From positions 140,150 to 204,149 of the forward strand of contig CAZMOM010000001.1 of assembly GCA_964568075.1 (NCBI GenBank): a DNA stretch of 64,000 bases, read 5' to 3'. Below, piece after piece: positions 54,819 through 62,916 of this stretch. The position numbers and the translations under genes are program-made. How positions within the stretch are numbered: position 1 is the first letter of the stretch; the number at the start of each line of letters is the position of its first letter. Source of the stretch: MnTg04 sp964568075. GTDB taxonomy: Bacteria > Pseudomonadota > Gammaproteobacteria > Steroidobacterales > MnTg04. The notes under the pieces were generated by a model that saw only the letters and a list, made by a program, of their open reading frames with translations, searched no databases and was not told the DNA's origin.

Positions 54819-56588
54819 ATGATCAATAATCTATTCCGAGCCGGCGGCGTCGCTCTTTTCGCCCTGCCATGCGCGTGGCCATCGGTTGCCCTTGCGATCG
54901 ACGTTCCCGCCGCTGAACTCGTGGGCCTGTGGGCTGCCAGGCGTGATTTCACGCCCGACGTCAGCGGGTCCCTGGCCATTCGACAGGTAGACGGTGATCT
55001 TTTGGCGGAAATCGGTGGTTATCAGGTGGTGGCCAGTCAGGAACAAGGCGAGATAAGGTTTGCTGTGCCCGGCGACCGGGGCTACTTCCGGGGGCGCTTC
55101 TCTTTTGACCATGAGACGATCCAGGGGCATTGGGTTCAGCCCAGGACGCAGTCAGGTTTTGCCAGCTTCGCTTCGCCGGTCGAATTGTCAAAAGACACCG
55201 CCGGCCATTGGCGAGGATCGGTCATACCTTTGCAGGACCAACTGCACTTCTATCTGGTCATCGAGAAAATGGAAGACGGCAGGATCGGCGCGTATATGCG
55301 CAATCCAGAGGCGAACATTGGCCGCTTCTACCGCATCGAAGAGGTGGTCCGGGACGGCGACAAGGTGCAGTTCCGGGATGAGAGCGGCAGGACCCGGCTG
55401 GAAGGAACCTATCATTCGGAATCGGGTCAGCTGTCTATTTATTTCCTCTATAACGGTGGAACCTATGACTTTGTGCGGGCGGATGAGGACGGCGGCTCGC
55501 CGTTCTTCACACGCCCAATGGCAGATCAGCCCTACCGCTACACCAAGCCCTTGCCCGGGGACGGCTGGGAAACCGCCAGCCTAGAAGAGGCAGGCCTTGC
55601 CCGCCGGCCCATCGAGGATATGGTCAAAATGATCATCGATACGCCGATGAGCGCCATCGACGCACCTTATATTCACGCCATTCTGATCGCCCGGCACGGG
55701 AAATTGGTGCTGGAGGAGTATTTCCATGGTTATTCGGGGGATACGCCCCATGCCACCCGCTCAGCCGCGAAAAGCATCACCACGACGCTGGTTGGCATCG
55801 CTATTCACGAAGGCTTGCTGTCGCTCGATGCCCTGGTTTACGAAACGATGTACAAGACTTCACTTCCACCCGAGCTTCACCCGCGGGCTGCCCGCATGAC
55901 CCTCCGGCACCTGATTACCATGACTCCCGGGTTCGCCTGTGATGACGCCGATCAGGACTCTCCAGGCAACGAGGATGCGATGCAAAACCAGGAGGCGCAG
56001 CCCGACTGGTATCAATTTACGCTCGATCTGCCAATGATTCATGAGCCTGGAACTCACGCTGCTTATTGCAGCGCTAGTCAGAACCTGGCCGGCGGCGTGC
56101 TCAGCCGGGCGACCGGCGAGTGGCTGCCCGGGTTTTATCGCAAACATTTCGCCGAGCCCCTGGAAACGGGCCTATATCATATGAACCTGACCCCGGTGGG
56201 CGATGGTTATGGCGGCGGCGGCCTGTACATACTGCCCCGCGACTTTCTAAAGCTCGGCCAGCTCTATCTGAACGACGGCCTCTGGAAAGGTCGGCGGCTG
56301 CTGGATCCCGGCTGGGCCGCGGCTGCCACGACGCCATACAACAAGATCTGGAAAGAAGGATACGGCTACGGCTGGTGGATTTTCTCCTATTCTCACAAGG
56401 GCCGCGAAGTGAACGCCTATTACGCAGGTGGCAATGGCGGCCAGTATGCCATTGTCATCCCCGAATTCGACCTCAATATTGTCGGCTTCGGCGGCAACTA
56501 CAATCAGCGTGTCATGCACCAGCCCAAATACGAATATGTTCGCGATTATGTTCTGCCGGCGATCGTCAACGAGGAAGCGCCGGATTGA
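54819..56588 (+). CDS. Exported serine hydrolase (beta-lactamase/class C-like)
   Basis: A 589-residue protein has a signal peptide (FALPCAWPSVALAID), an N-terminal beta-rich region (about 25-240), then a beta-lactamase-fold domain with SxxK in TRSAAKSITTT, the tyrosine motif AYCSAS and AYYAGGNGGQY near the end. Family members are esterases, D-aminopeptidases or penicillin-binding-like hydrolases more often than true lactamases. It begins 10 bases after the GntR gene, so it is probably in that regulon. Confidence 0.9.
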   Translation: MINNLFRAGGVALFALPCAWPSVALAIDVPAAELVGLWAARRDFTPDVSGSLAIRQVDGDLLAEIGGYQVVASQEQGEIRFAVPGDRGYFRGRFSFDHETIQGHWVQPRTQSGFASFASPVELSKDTAGHWRGSVIPLQDQLHFYLVIEKMEDGRIGAYMRNPEANIGRFYRIEEVVRDGDKVQFRDESGRTRLEGTYHSESGQLSIYFLYNGGTYDFVRADEDGGSPFFTRPMADQPYRYTKPLPGDGWETASLEEAGLARRPIEDMVKMIIDTPMSAIDAPYIHAILIARHGKLVLEEYFHGYSGDTPHATRSAAKSITTTLVGIAIHEGLLSLDALVYETMYKTSLPPELHPRAARMTLRHLITMTPGFACDDADQDSPGNEDAMQNQEAQPDWYQFTLDLPMIHEPGTHAAYCSASQNLAGGVLSRATGEWLPGFYRKHFAEPLETGLYHMNLTPVGDGYGGGGLYILPRDFLKLGQLYLNDGLWKGRRLLDPGWAAAATTPYNKIWKEGYGYGWWIFSYSHKGREVNAYYAGGNGGQYAIVIPEFDLNIVGFGGNYNQRVMHQPKYEYVRDYVLPAIVNEEAPD

Positions 56589-56732
56589 TGTCCCGGATTT
56601 GTGGTGCCGCAGGAAAGGATTATGGTGTCAGTGCTAACTTTTTGAGCCCTCGCGTGACCCGTTGCCGCGTCGCTCCAGTGGCGCTCGTAAAAAATTGCAC
56701 TCCAAATTCTGCCGCCGGTTTCACCGGACACC

Positions 56733-57503
56733 TTAAAAGTATCGCCTGATCTTTTTGACGCGCCGGTGAAAAGAATTGGTACGCGTTTTCGGGTTGTTAT
56801 CGACCGGCGAAGGCAGTGTGGCCGCCAGCTCGATGGCCTGCCGGTTGGTCAGCCTGGATGCGGGAATACCCCAGTAGTAGCGAGCGGCCGCGTCGATGCC
56901 ATAGATGCCACGGCCGAACTCGGCAACATTGATGTAGTGCTCTAGAATACGCTTCTTGCTCAGACTTCTCTCCATGCCGATGGTCAGGACCAACTCGTGC
57001 CACTTGCGCAATGGGTTGCGCGAGGGATTCAGAAAAACATTTTTGACGGTTTGCTGGGAGATCGTGCTCGCGCCATAAACGAAGCGCTTCTCGGAAAGGT
57101 TGTACTCCATTGCTTTTTTTAGCGCGTCGATGTCCAGGCCCTGATGAGAATAAAAGTGGGCGTCCTCAGCGACGATCAATGCGCGAATCATGCCGCGTGG
57201 CACAGTGTCGATGCGGACCGGGTTCCAGCGCAGTCGTGGCCAATTGCTGTGGCGGTGTCGCTCGAATTCATAGCTGCTGATGAAGCTGGATCTTTGAATC
57301 GGGCCTTCCGCGTACATATCCCAGTCCGGCCAGATACCGATCAGATAGCCCAGGTCCATCATGACCAGTATGGGCACCATGCGGATGCCGATGCGCAGCA
57401 TCCGGATGACAAGTGGCATACGAAAGAACGCTCTAAATTTTCTGAAAATTCTCAAAGCCCCTGCCTGGGTGCCAGCACCCGGTTCATCATAAGTCGCCTG
57501 CAC
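56733..57503 (-). CDS. mtgA: Monofunctional biosynthetic peptidoglycan transglycosylase
   Basis: A 256-residue protein has one membrane helix (about 30-50) and a GT51 domain with VAEDAHFYSHQGLD (catalytic Glu), STISQQTVKNVFLNPSRN, ERSLSKKRILEHYINVAEFGRGIYGIDAAARYYWG and LAATLPSP. It polymerises lipid II into glycan strands. GTG is used as the first start; an internal ATG before the helix is also possible. It is the last ordinary chromosomal gene before the pseudogene and cassette array. Confidence 0.94.
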   Translation of the reverse strand: MQATYDEPGAGTQAGALRIFRKFRAFFRMPLVIRMLRIGIRMVPILVMMDLGYLIGIWPDWDMYAEGPIQRSSFISSYEFERHRHSNWPRLRWNPVRIDTVPRGMIRALIVAEDAHFYSHQGLDIDALKKAMEYNLSEKRFVYGASTISQQTVKNVFLNPSRNPLRKWHELVLTIGMERSLSKKRILEHYINVAEFGRGIYGIDAAARYYWGIPASRLTNRQAIELAATLPSPVDNNPKTRTNSFHRRVKKIRRYF

Positions 57504-57707
57504 TCACAATAATCGGTTAAATATCAACTATCTATCGATGATAAATAATTATCCTGAGTGGAATACTCTTGCATTGACCAGGAGCGACTTCAATGAACTG
57601 TGTCACGTTGCAAGGTCTTGCGGATCGCCTGGCAATAGGCCGACACGACAAGCATTGTGAAAGAAAGCTTAACCACTGAACGCCGGCGCTGTAATCCGGC
57701 ACTGTTG

Positions 57708-58202
57708 TTAAGCTGCTGGCGGCAAACCACCGCGCGCTTTACTTTCGAGTGCTTCGAGCCAAAGCTGATGGTACTTGTACATTCGGTTCGGCATGAATAG
57801 ATTTCCGAGTCTTGCCAGCCAACCGTGCTGCGTCTCCTCGGTCAGCACGCGGCAACCTTTGGCGGATGGCCGCAAAACCCACGCGTGATAGACATCGATG
57901 CCGAAGGCGTGAGCTTCCCATGCGATACGGTCATCGGGGACGCACTCGAGTACCGTGGACTCGATCGTAAAACCAAATGTGTTCCAGCGGAAACGCGTTC
58001 CTTCTTTAAGGTCTGGGCCTGGCCCTTCAAGGATTTCGACATTCGCGGAATTAACGTACCAGGCAGGCCACAGGGTTGGCCGAGTTAACCACGCTCATAC
58101 GCACTCTTGCGAAGCAGCTATATCCAGTTCGTTGCGAACATGAACAGGACACCGTCTCGGTTCGTAGTGATCAGGCCATCGAACTTCAGGAAGCTGCGAC
58201 AT
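57708..58202 (-). pseudogene. SRPBCC-family gene with one in-frame nonsense codon
   Basis: On the minus strand an ATG at 58202 opens a 165-codon frame, interrupted only by TGA at codon 36 (58095-58097). Before it the frame reads HVRNELDIAASQECV, after it AWLTRPTLWPAWYVNSANVE, RFRWNTFGFTIEST, ECVPDDRIAWEAHAF and VLTEETQHGWLARLGNLF. The domain is clearly a polyketide-cyclase/SRPBCC fold. The stop sits where a Trp (TGG) is expected after the V, so one base change would restore the gene. Confidence 0.8.
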
Positions 58203-58268
58203 TTGGGCTCCGCCGACTACGCGCCAGGGTAAGCTGCGACTTAGAGGCCTTGTTGTGTGACCGTACCA

Positions 58269-58691
58269 TCAGCCATGCACTCTTTTTGAGTGCCAATAAC
58301 TACCAGCAAATAAAATAACCAGCGACAGCTTCACTGATGTGCCCAGCACAATTTGTTTTGTTGAAAAGAGGTGTGCGAAAACAATACCATCAGAAAGTAT
58401 TGCAGCGAATAACATTACCGCCGTGAGTAGCAGAACACCTCTTCGTTCTATTGGCCGCAAGCTACCCCAGTAAAGTAAAAAAGCCCAACCCATCATAAAG
58501 AGCCCGCCGATGCTCAATACAAACCGGAAATCCTGGCCACTACCGACGAAAAAGCTCGGATGGACTGGCAGATCCAATAACCCAAGACTAATCAAGAACC
58601 ACTCGATCGCTATCACACCATCAGCTACAGCACCGATTAGAAAGGCTGTCTTTAGAACAACAACGTTATCTTTAAGACCCATCTCATCCAT
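58269..58691 (-). CDS. Small integral membrane protein, unknown, possible oldest cassette
   Basis: A 140-residue protein has four predicted membrane helices (VVLKTAFLIGAVADGVIAIEWF, LSIGGLFMMGWAFLLYWGSL, GVLLLTAVMLFAAILSDGIVF and KLSLVILFAGSYW). I do not recognise the family. It lies beyond the first degenerate attC-like hairpin, in the same orientation as the cassette genes, so it may be the most distal cassette. Confidence 0.7.
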   Translation of the reverse strand: MDEMGLKDNVVVLKTAFLIGAVADGVIAIEWFLISLGLLDLPVHPSFFVGSGQDFRFVLSIGGLFMMGWAFLLYWGSLRPIERRGVLLLTAVMLFAAILSDGIVFAHLFSTKQIVLGTSVKLSLVILFAGSYWHSKRVHG

Positions 58692-58728
58692 CGCAACTTT
58701 TCGAGCCCCCGAGTAATATTACGAAACA

Positions 58729-58766
58729 ATTAAGCGGCGCGCCGCTTTTTGGCGCGTCCAATTTAA
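58729..58766. other. Decayed attC-like hairpin
   Basis: A GC-rich inverted repeat (GGCGCGCC on one arm, GGCGCGTC on the other, flanked by AATTAA and AATTTAA) has the inner-stem look of attC sites, but no intact core box is seen on either side. It probably marks the old distal boundary of the array. Confidence 0.45.
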
Positions 58767-58838
58767 ATAGTCTTGCTATGTTTTTTTTCCAAGGTTCTAA
58801 AAAATATTATTTTTTAGATTTGAACAAATACCTTGTTT

Positions 58839-59012
58839 CTATAGTTTCAATTTTTCGCCGAATTGACGAATACTCATGATGGAAGAGAAGGCCAAGATCG
58901 GTAATAAAACGACAGATAGAAACCTTGGCGATCCAAGTATTGCCGATGATAATATGGCGGCTGCCCATAAAATCGCATTAGAAACAAATAGCTTTTTGCA
59001 GCTCTTATTCAC
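58839..59012 (-). CDS. 57-residue cassette membrane peptide
   Basis: A GTG start at 59012 is preceded by AAAGGAG at the right distance. The product is 57 residues: a basic N-terminus (MNKSCKKLFVSN), two hydrophobic segments (AILWAAAILSSAILG and FLSVVLLPILAFSSIM) and a basic end (RQFGEKLKL). It lies between an attC site and the decayed hairpin and is AT-richer than the chromosomal genes. Function is unknown. Confidence 0.7.
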   Translation of the reverse strand: MNKSCKKLFVSNAILWAAAILSSAILGSPRFLSVVLLPILAFSSIMSIRQFGEKLKL

Positions 59013-59038
59013 TGCACATCTCCTTTTGACGGCTACAT

Positions 59039-59096
59039 ACCTAACGCGGATATGAGCCGCGCGCTTCAGCGCGTTGGCCCCATCCCCTTGCTAGAC
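59039..59096 (-). other. attC site, 58 bp
   Basis: On the minus strand the site begins GTCTAGC (59096-59090, one base off consensus), has an inner imperfect palindrome around CGCGCTGAAGCGCG and ends GTTAGGT (59045-59039), a perfect core. It belongs to the 3' end of the cupin cassette. Confidence 0.8.
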
Positions 59097-59120
59097 GATC
59101 CCAGTTATTCCCATCGTTGC

Positions 59121-59669
59121 TCACGCCGAGGGCTCGCGCATCCCACTATCCTCGGCGTACTTTCTTCGCCATACTGCGTCTTCGGCGTCAGTCGCCGGGC
59201 GTTCCTCGATAAGCTCGTTCTCACCGGCAGTATGAAACGAAACCACGACCCAATTCTCCCCTGGCACTACCCCCTGGTGCCATACATTCGGAGGAATCGA
59301 GATCCATCGCTGTTCAATCGGCAACATGTGATCACTCTTGAGAAGGGTCGACTGCCAATCGCCTGCGGTCCGCGTCTGAAAATCGCCGTGCCCCCGGTAA
59401 GACATCATCCGCTGGTGACTATTGGGGTGTCTCTCCGCTCCGGTGATCGTGTTGGAGCGCAGAATGAAGACCCAACTCGACCGAATTGTTTCCGGTAGGG
59501 GAGAAGTGTAATAGTCGAGGGGGATCGACTCCCAGGCCAATACCTCATCAGGTCTTTCGTCTAACTTCTGCTCGACGCGAGACACGAGCTGATCGATCCT
59601 GGACGTGATCGACTTGGATCTCACAGCGATATCAAGGACCTTCAGAATGGTAATTTCCTCCTGATCCAT
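59121..59669 (-). CDS. Cassette-encoded cupin-fold protein
   Basis: The 182-residue protein has a helical N-terminus (ITSRIDQLVSRVEQKLDERP) and a cupin-like barrel: SSWVFILRSNTITGAERHPNSHQRMMSYRG gives the first His-containing motif, and WISIPPNVWHQGVVPGENWVVVSFHT the second with His. A GAAGGAG site lies before the ATG, 18 bases after the cassette start. The substrate is unknown. Confidence 0.8.
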   Translation of the reverse strand: MDQEEITILKVLDIAVRSKSITSRIDQLVSRVEQKLDERPDEVLAWESIPLDYYTSPLPETIRSSWVFILRSNTITGAERHPNSHQRMMSYRGHGDFQTRTAGDWQSTLLKSDHMLPIEQRWISIPPNVWHQGVVPGENWVVVSFHTAGENELIEERPATDAEDAVWRRKYAEDSGMREPSA

Positions 59670-59686
59670 TTGCTGCTCCTTCGTGT

Positions 59687-59772
59687 GTCTAACGCCGAGC
59701 TAACCGGCGCGACCATTATGCCGGAGAAGATCTCGCGGCGACTGGCTCGACCGATTCAGCACCTGGTCAGGC
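59687..59772 (-). other. attC site, 86 bp
   Basis: Read on the minus strand, the site runs from GCCTGAC (59772-59766, degenerate) to a perfect GTTAGAC (59693-59687). GAGCC/GGCTC-type pairing and GCCGGTTAGCTCGGC near the core give the expected palindrome. The cupin cassette starts at the GTTAGAC. Confidence 0.8.
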
Positions 59773-59796
59773 GGCAGTATTTTGGCAATTACCTTA

Positions 59797-60159
59797 TCAA
59801 TCGAGATACTTCCATGTTGAAGCGCCGTCGAACTTCCTGATTCGAATCGAAGCGATATCCTCGGGTTGCATGTTTCGTACATTTACCGCAATTCTACTAT
59901 CACTGTTCTTCCTTACCATTTCGTAATGCGTAATACACCCGCACTTTTTGCAATGATAAAACTCGATGGATCTGTCACCCCATACATAGGCTGACATAGC
60001 GTCGGGTGCACAAAAAATACGAACGGTTTTTCGTGTGTAATATGCCCACAGACCACCGTATCGGCGACATATTGAACAATTGCACTCCGTCAATTTTCGT
60101 GGCTTCCTGGCTACCTCTATGCGGACGGCACCACAATGACATGAACCGGACAGCATCAA
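59797..60159 (-). CDS. Cassette-encoded GFA-family zinc protein
   Basis: The 120-residue protein shows the glutathione-dependent formaldehyde-activating (GFA)/Mss4-like pattern: GSCHCGAV, CNCSICRRYG and HCKKCGC, giving seven Cys for zinc, followed by RKFDGASTWKYLD. GFA proteins are common integron cargo and often lack known substrates. The start could be 60159 or 60156. Confidence 0.88.
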   Translation of the reverse strand: MMLSGSCHCGAVRIEVARKPRKLTECNCSICRRYGGLWAYYTRKTVRIFCAPDAMSAYVWGDRSIEFYHCKKCGCITHYEMVRKNSDSRIAVNVRNMQPEDIASIRIRKFDGASTWKYLD

Positions 60160-60304
60160 TATTCAACTTGTTCCATGGAATATAGTACCGGTCATTAAAT
60201 CATTTGGTTTTTTGAACCAGTTATCGGGTCGGTAGAAAAAAGACACAGGACGGACACCGTAAAACAAACAATAACTTAATAACTTCATGACCGGCACCAA
60301 TTTC

Positions 60305-60425
60305 TGGGCAAGCAGGGAAAAACGGAACGAGGTGAGGCCCGAAAAAAACACAAGCCCGATTATCAGGATCAACGTTGGCTCAGTCCTCCGGGAAACATTG
60401 TCCCGGTAATATTGCAGGCGAAATC
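60305..60425 (-). pseudogene. Decayed copy of the nnrU 5' end
   Basis: About 120 bases match the start and upstream leader of the NnrU gene at 46777-46893, including CCTCCGGGAAACATTGTC. The NnrU start codon is changed and a one-base shift separates the LIIGLVFF part from the GPHLVPFFP part. Downstream sequence no longer aligns. It is a broken duplicate inside the cassette region. Confidence 0.75.
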
Positions 60426-60488
60426 GGCTGTTTTCGAGCAATCGCGGCTGGCCGGGCGCGCGTTGACCGTGGAGTCAGTGACGTGTCA

Positions 60489-60983
60489 TTAGGTTTTGGG
60501 CGTTTGCGACTCGCAGTCTATCCGCTGCAACGGAAAGTCGATCGTCCTGACCTCCCCTTCTATCTCACCTTCGATCCTGGCCTCGAGATATCCCTGTTCT
60601 TTCAGGCGGTAAATGATGCGTTGAGGGAAATCGTGGCCGAGATTCACAAAGACAACCTCGTTTTTAGGCCACCGCACCATGACGAAGGCTGCCCCAGCCT
60701 GTCCCGAGGGATTGGCGATGTACTCGATCTCGCCGGCCTCGGTCTCGCGAATCTGAACGAACTCATACGCAACTGTCTTGGAGTTGTGGATCGTCCGGCT
60801 GACACCGAACATGGTTTTGCCGGCAGGAATCGTCCATTGCTCGCCCGAGCCGGCCTCGCCGCCAACGCTCGCCCAACACCCGGCCAGCCATGCCAGGTCA
60901 GCTACAGAAGGTCGCTCTTGTGTTGACGCCACCAAGGGAAGGCCCAGCGATACAGCCGCCAAGAAAATAATGAAGACTTTCAT
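60489..60983 (-). CDS. Cassette-encoded exported DUF6265 protein
   Basis: The 164-residue protein has a signal peptide (FIIFLAAVSLGLPLVAS) and a DUF6265 lipocalin-like beta domain: LAWLAGCWASVGG, EQWTIPAGKTMFGVSRTI, VAYEFVQIRE and FVNLGHDFPQRIIYRL. The family's role is unknown, and copies are frequent in marine and soil cassettes. No clear attC lies at its 3' end; the decayed nnrU piece is there instead. Confidence 0.87.
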   Translation of the reverse strand: MKVFIIFLAAVSLGLPLVASTQERPSVADLAWLAGCWASVGGEAGSGEQWTIPAGKTMFGVSRTIHNSKTVAYEFVQIRETEAGEIEYIANPSGQAGAAFVMVRWPKNEVVFVNLGHDFPQRIIYRLKEQGYLEARIEGEIEGEVRTIDFPLQRIDCESQTPKT

Positions 60984-61009
60984 TTGGTACCTCCAGTGCC
61001 CGGATCGTC

Positions 61010-61048
61010 ACCTGACAACCTGCTTCACCAGTCAATCGCTTGTTAGAG
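61010..61048 (-). other. Shortened attC site, 39 bp
   Basis: Read on the minus strand, CTCTAAC (61048-61042) is separated by only 25 bases from GTCAGGT (61016-61010, one base off GTTAGGT). The inner palindrome is mostly lost. The stop codon of the Cdd1 gene lies inside the first core box. Confidence 0.6.
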
Positions 61049-61315
61049 TACCCTATCCTTCCAATTCCACCACTTCGCCAACTCCGGATCATTGTCGTTC
61101 GAAGTCACCGAGTGCACGGCGCACCTGAATGAGTATAGGACACATCGATCGATCCGCTGGCCACGGAGTTTGCAAAGGTCGGCAAACATCTGTTCCGGAT
61201 TCTGGCCGTACAGATCAGCCGGACCCGCAAATCCTAAATCCCTGAGATCCTGCGCCAGGCTCGGACCAATGCTTGGAAGAGATTGAAGCTCAGCGGAGTT
61301 TCCAGGTTCCCCCAT
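61043..61315 (-). CDS. Cassette-encoded Cdd1/helix-hairpin-helix protein
   Basis: The 90-residue protein begins with a helix-hairpin-helix (LPSIGPSLAQDLRDLGFAGPADLYG), then QMFADLCKLRGQRIDRCVLYSFRCAVH and PELAKWWNWKD, the signature of the Cdd1 'pathogenicity locus' family. It probably binds nucleic acid. Its TAA stop is formed by the attC core, so cassette exchange fixes the 3' end of the gene. Confidence 0.9.
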   Translation of the reverse strand: MGEPGNSAELQSLPSIGPSLAQDLRDLGFAGPADLYGQNPEQMFADLCKLRGQRIDRCVLYSFRCAVHSVTSNDNDPELAKWWNWKDRVL

Positions 61316-61337
61316 CAGCGACCCTCTATCTACGTGA

Positions 61338-61437
61338 CTCTAACAACCGGCTCACTCACGCGTAGTATCTGGCGCGGCTGTTGCGTATGCAAGAGCCGTG
61401 ACAGATAAGCGGGGACAAGTGCAGCGACTGGTTAGGT
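61338..61437 (-). other. attC site, 100 bp
   Basis: On the minus strand the site begins ACCTAAC (61437-61431, perfect) and ends GTTAGAG (61344-61338). The arms next to the cores (CAGTCGCTGCAC and GTGAGTGAGCCGG) are partly complementary. The Cdd1 cassette starts at the GTTAGAG. Confidence 0.82.
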
Positions 61438-62009
61438 CACTTGCAGGTAATCTCAATGCTGTCACCATTTTGCGTAGAATCAACCAAATGAATATTGGTC
61501 AAAACGATGTGAGAAATGGGATGCGGCCATGATTCATAAGTACTCATTCCAGGCCCCACAGGGCAAGAGCTGGTGTAAGCGAATCCGTCACGTTTGGGCA
61601 CCGCCAAAAATGCTTCATATCTAAGGTATTTCTCAAAGGGGTTCTTTACGACAAGCATCATTCCATATGGCTCATCGTCATTCTGAGAAAAGCGAACGGA
61701 AATAACCTCTCCAGAATCAAACGAATCCGGGTCGTAAATCAGTGATTTGATCTCACCATTTTCGATCGTCACCGTCAACTCAACGGCCTCACCCGGAAAA
61801 AGATTCACGTCTCTTTCGAACGCGACGGGAATACCGCCTACCTCAAAGTCCATTGCGGTATCTTTATCGAGGCGTAAAGTAATCGCCGCAGGGGCACGAC
61901 AATAAACTTGGGCGCAAACAGTTTCTTGGCTAAGTCCATCAGCCACCGTGCGACATGATACGCACGTGAAAACCAATATTGCGAAGAGCCGAAGTTTCGT
62001 TGCAAACAT
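61437..62009 (-). CDS. Cassette-encoded secreted protein, unknown
   Basis: A 190-residue protein has a signal peptide (LRLFAILVFTCVSC, with a possible cleavage or lipobox near CR) and a beta-rich mature part (AITLRLDKDTAMDFEVGGIPV, AVELTVTIENGEIKSLIY, VISVRFSQND), with cysteines near both ends. AT content is higher than in the chromosomal genes. No family is recognised. The stop codon abuts the attC core. Confidence 0.75.
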   Translation of the reverse strand: MFATKLRLFAILVFTCVSCRTVADGLSQETVCAQVYCRAPAAITLRLDKDTAMDFEVGGIPVAFERDVNLFPGEAVELTVTIENGEIKSLIYDPDSFDSGEVISVRFSQNDDEPYGMMLVVKNPFEKYLRYEAFLAVPKRDGFAYTSSCPVGPGMSTYESWPHPISHIVLTNIHLVDSTQNGDSIEITCK

Positions 62010-62017
62010 GAACAGTG

Positions 62018-62116
62018 ACCTAACGTTTCAACTCAGCAGCGCTTGAGGCTGGCGTGGGCTTTGCGACAGCAAAGGACAGGGCAGGGTCAAATGACTGCTG
62101 CAGTGGCTTGTTAGAG
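62018..62116 (-). other. attC site, 99 bp
   Basis: On the minus strand the site runs from CTCTAAC (62116-62110) to GTTAGGT (62024-62018, perfect). CTGCAGCAGTCA and CGCTGCTGAG next to the cores are partly complementary, as are inner GC-rich segments. Confidence 0.82.
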
Positions 62117-62123
62117 GGCGTGA

Positions 62124-62600
62124 TCATTTACGAGGCTTTTGGAAAGGCACCGGACCGGAACATGTAAAGCCGCGCGGCGCTCTTGGTTCCTGCCAACGGT
62201 ACTGATCAACATATATGAGTATCGGCTTGTCCAGCCCCTCAAATGAAATCACCCAAAGATCAACCATTGTCCCATCAGGACCACCTTTTGCCCCCAATCG
62301 ATAGTACTGCAATCCCTGGCCTTCGGGGCCGCGGAGTACTTTCAGGTACGATTGAGATCTCTGGGAACCGAAAACACCGCCACCAACTTTGACGGGGTCT
62401 TCGATAGTCAATCCATAATCAGCGCTATATGCGTTTTCGCACTGACTGTTGCTTCCACTGGCGGAGGCTTGTGTTTGATTTGCTAAAGAAGCGCCGGTAG
62501 AGTCGAGAGCAATGCGGTCCGTCACCTCAGTTTCTGTAGAAGCACACCCAAAACAAAGTACGGTGGTAAGTAACAGCGGAGAATATCTAATAGTGCTCAC
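62124..62600 (-). CDS. Cassette-encoded lipoprotein, unknown
   Basis: A 158-residue protein has a lipoprotein signal peptide with lipobox LCFGC (Cys about residue 19), a Ser/Ala/Thr-rich linker and a globular C-terminal domain (QSYLKVLRGPEGQGLQYYRLGAKGG, then MVDLWVISFEGLDKPILIYVDQYRW). No known family is recognised. A GTTAGAG core lies just upstream of the ATG, marking the cassette start. Confidence 0.78.
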   Translation of the reverse strand: MSTIRYSPLLLTTVLCFGCASTETEVTDRIALDSTGASLANQTQASASGSNSQCENAYSADYGLTIEDPVKVGGGVFGSQRSQSYLKVLRGPEGQGLQYYRLGAKGGPDGTMVDLWVISFEGLDKPILIYVDQYRWQEPRAPRGFTCSGPVPFQKPRK

Positions 62601-62609
62601 AAAGATGCC

Positions 62610-62616
62610 CTCTAAC
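62610..62616 (-). other. Lone attC core box (collapsed site)
   Basis: GTTAGAG on the minus strand marks the start of the lipoprotein cassette, but only 6 bases separate it from the higA stop codon, so no full attC remains between the two. The higBA cassette has probably lost its own attC by deletion. Confidence 0.6.
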
Positions 62617-62622
62617 AGTTAA

Positions 62623-62916
62623 TTAGGCTGCTTCAAACTGAATTTTCTGAACATCCGAAAGATCCGCAGTCATCTTAGCTTGCCATAAATCGAAATTGTG
62701 CTGCATGGCAAGCCAACTCTCCGGTGAGCGACCAAGCGCCTTTGAGAGCCTCAACGCCATCTCCGGACTAATACCGCTGCGCATACTGACAACTCGCGTC
62801 AAAGTTGACGGAGCCACCCCCAAACTCTCAGCAAGCGAACGAATGCTGATTTCGAACGGCTCTATGTAGGTTTTCCGAATAAACTCGCCCGGGTGGGGCG
62901 GATTATGCATATTCAT
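62623..62916 (-). CDS. higA: HigA-family antitoxin
   Basis: The 97-residue protein has the HigA XRE-type helix-turn-helix: NPPHPGEFIRKTYIEPFEIS, RSLAESLGVAPSTLTRVVSMRSGISPEMALRLSKALGRSPESW and LAMQHNFDLWQA. It should bind and neutralise HigB and repress the shared promoter. Its ATG overlaps the higB stop (TGATG), giving the toxin-first order typical of higBA. Confidence 0.95.
   Translation of the reverse strand: MNMHNPPHPGEFIRKTYIEPFEISIRSLAESLGVAPSTLTRVVSMRSGISPEMALRLSKALGRSPESWLAMQHNFDLWQAKMTADLSDVQKIQFEAA

Noticed and set aside
57593..57679. 28-residue frame MNCVTLQGL... with an AGGAG upstream
   Set aside because: Too short and without recognisable sequence; kept only as a weak possibility between mtgA and the SRPBCC pseudogene.
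58095..58097. TGA as a selenocysteine codon
   Set aside because: The family has Trp, not Cys or Sec, at this position, and no SECIS-like hairpin is evident after it.
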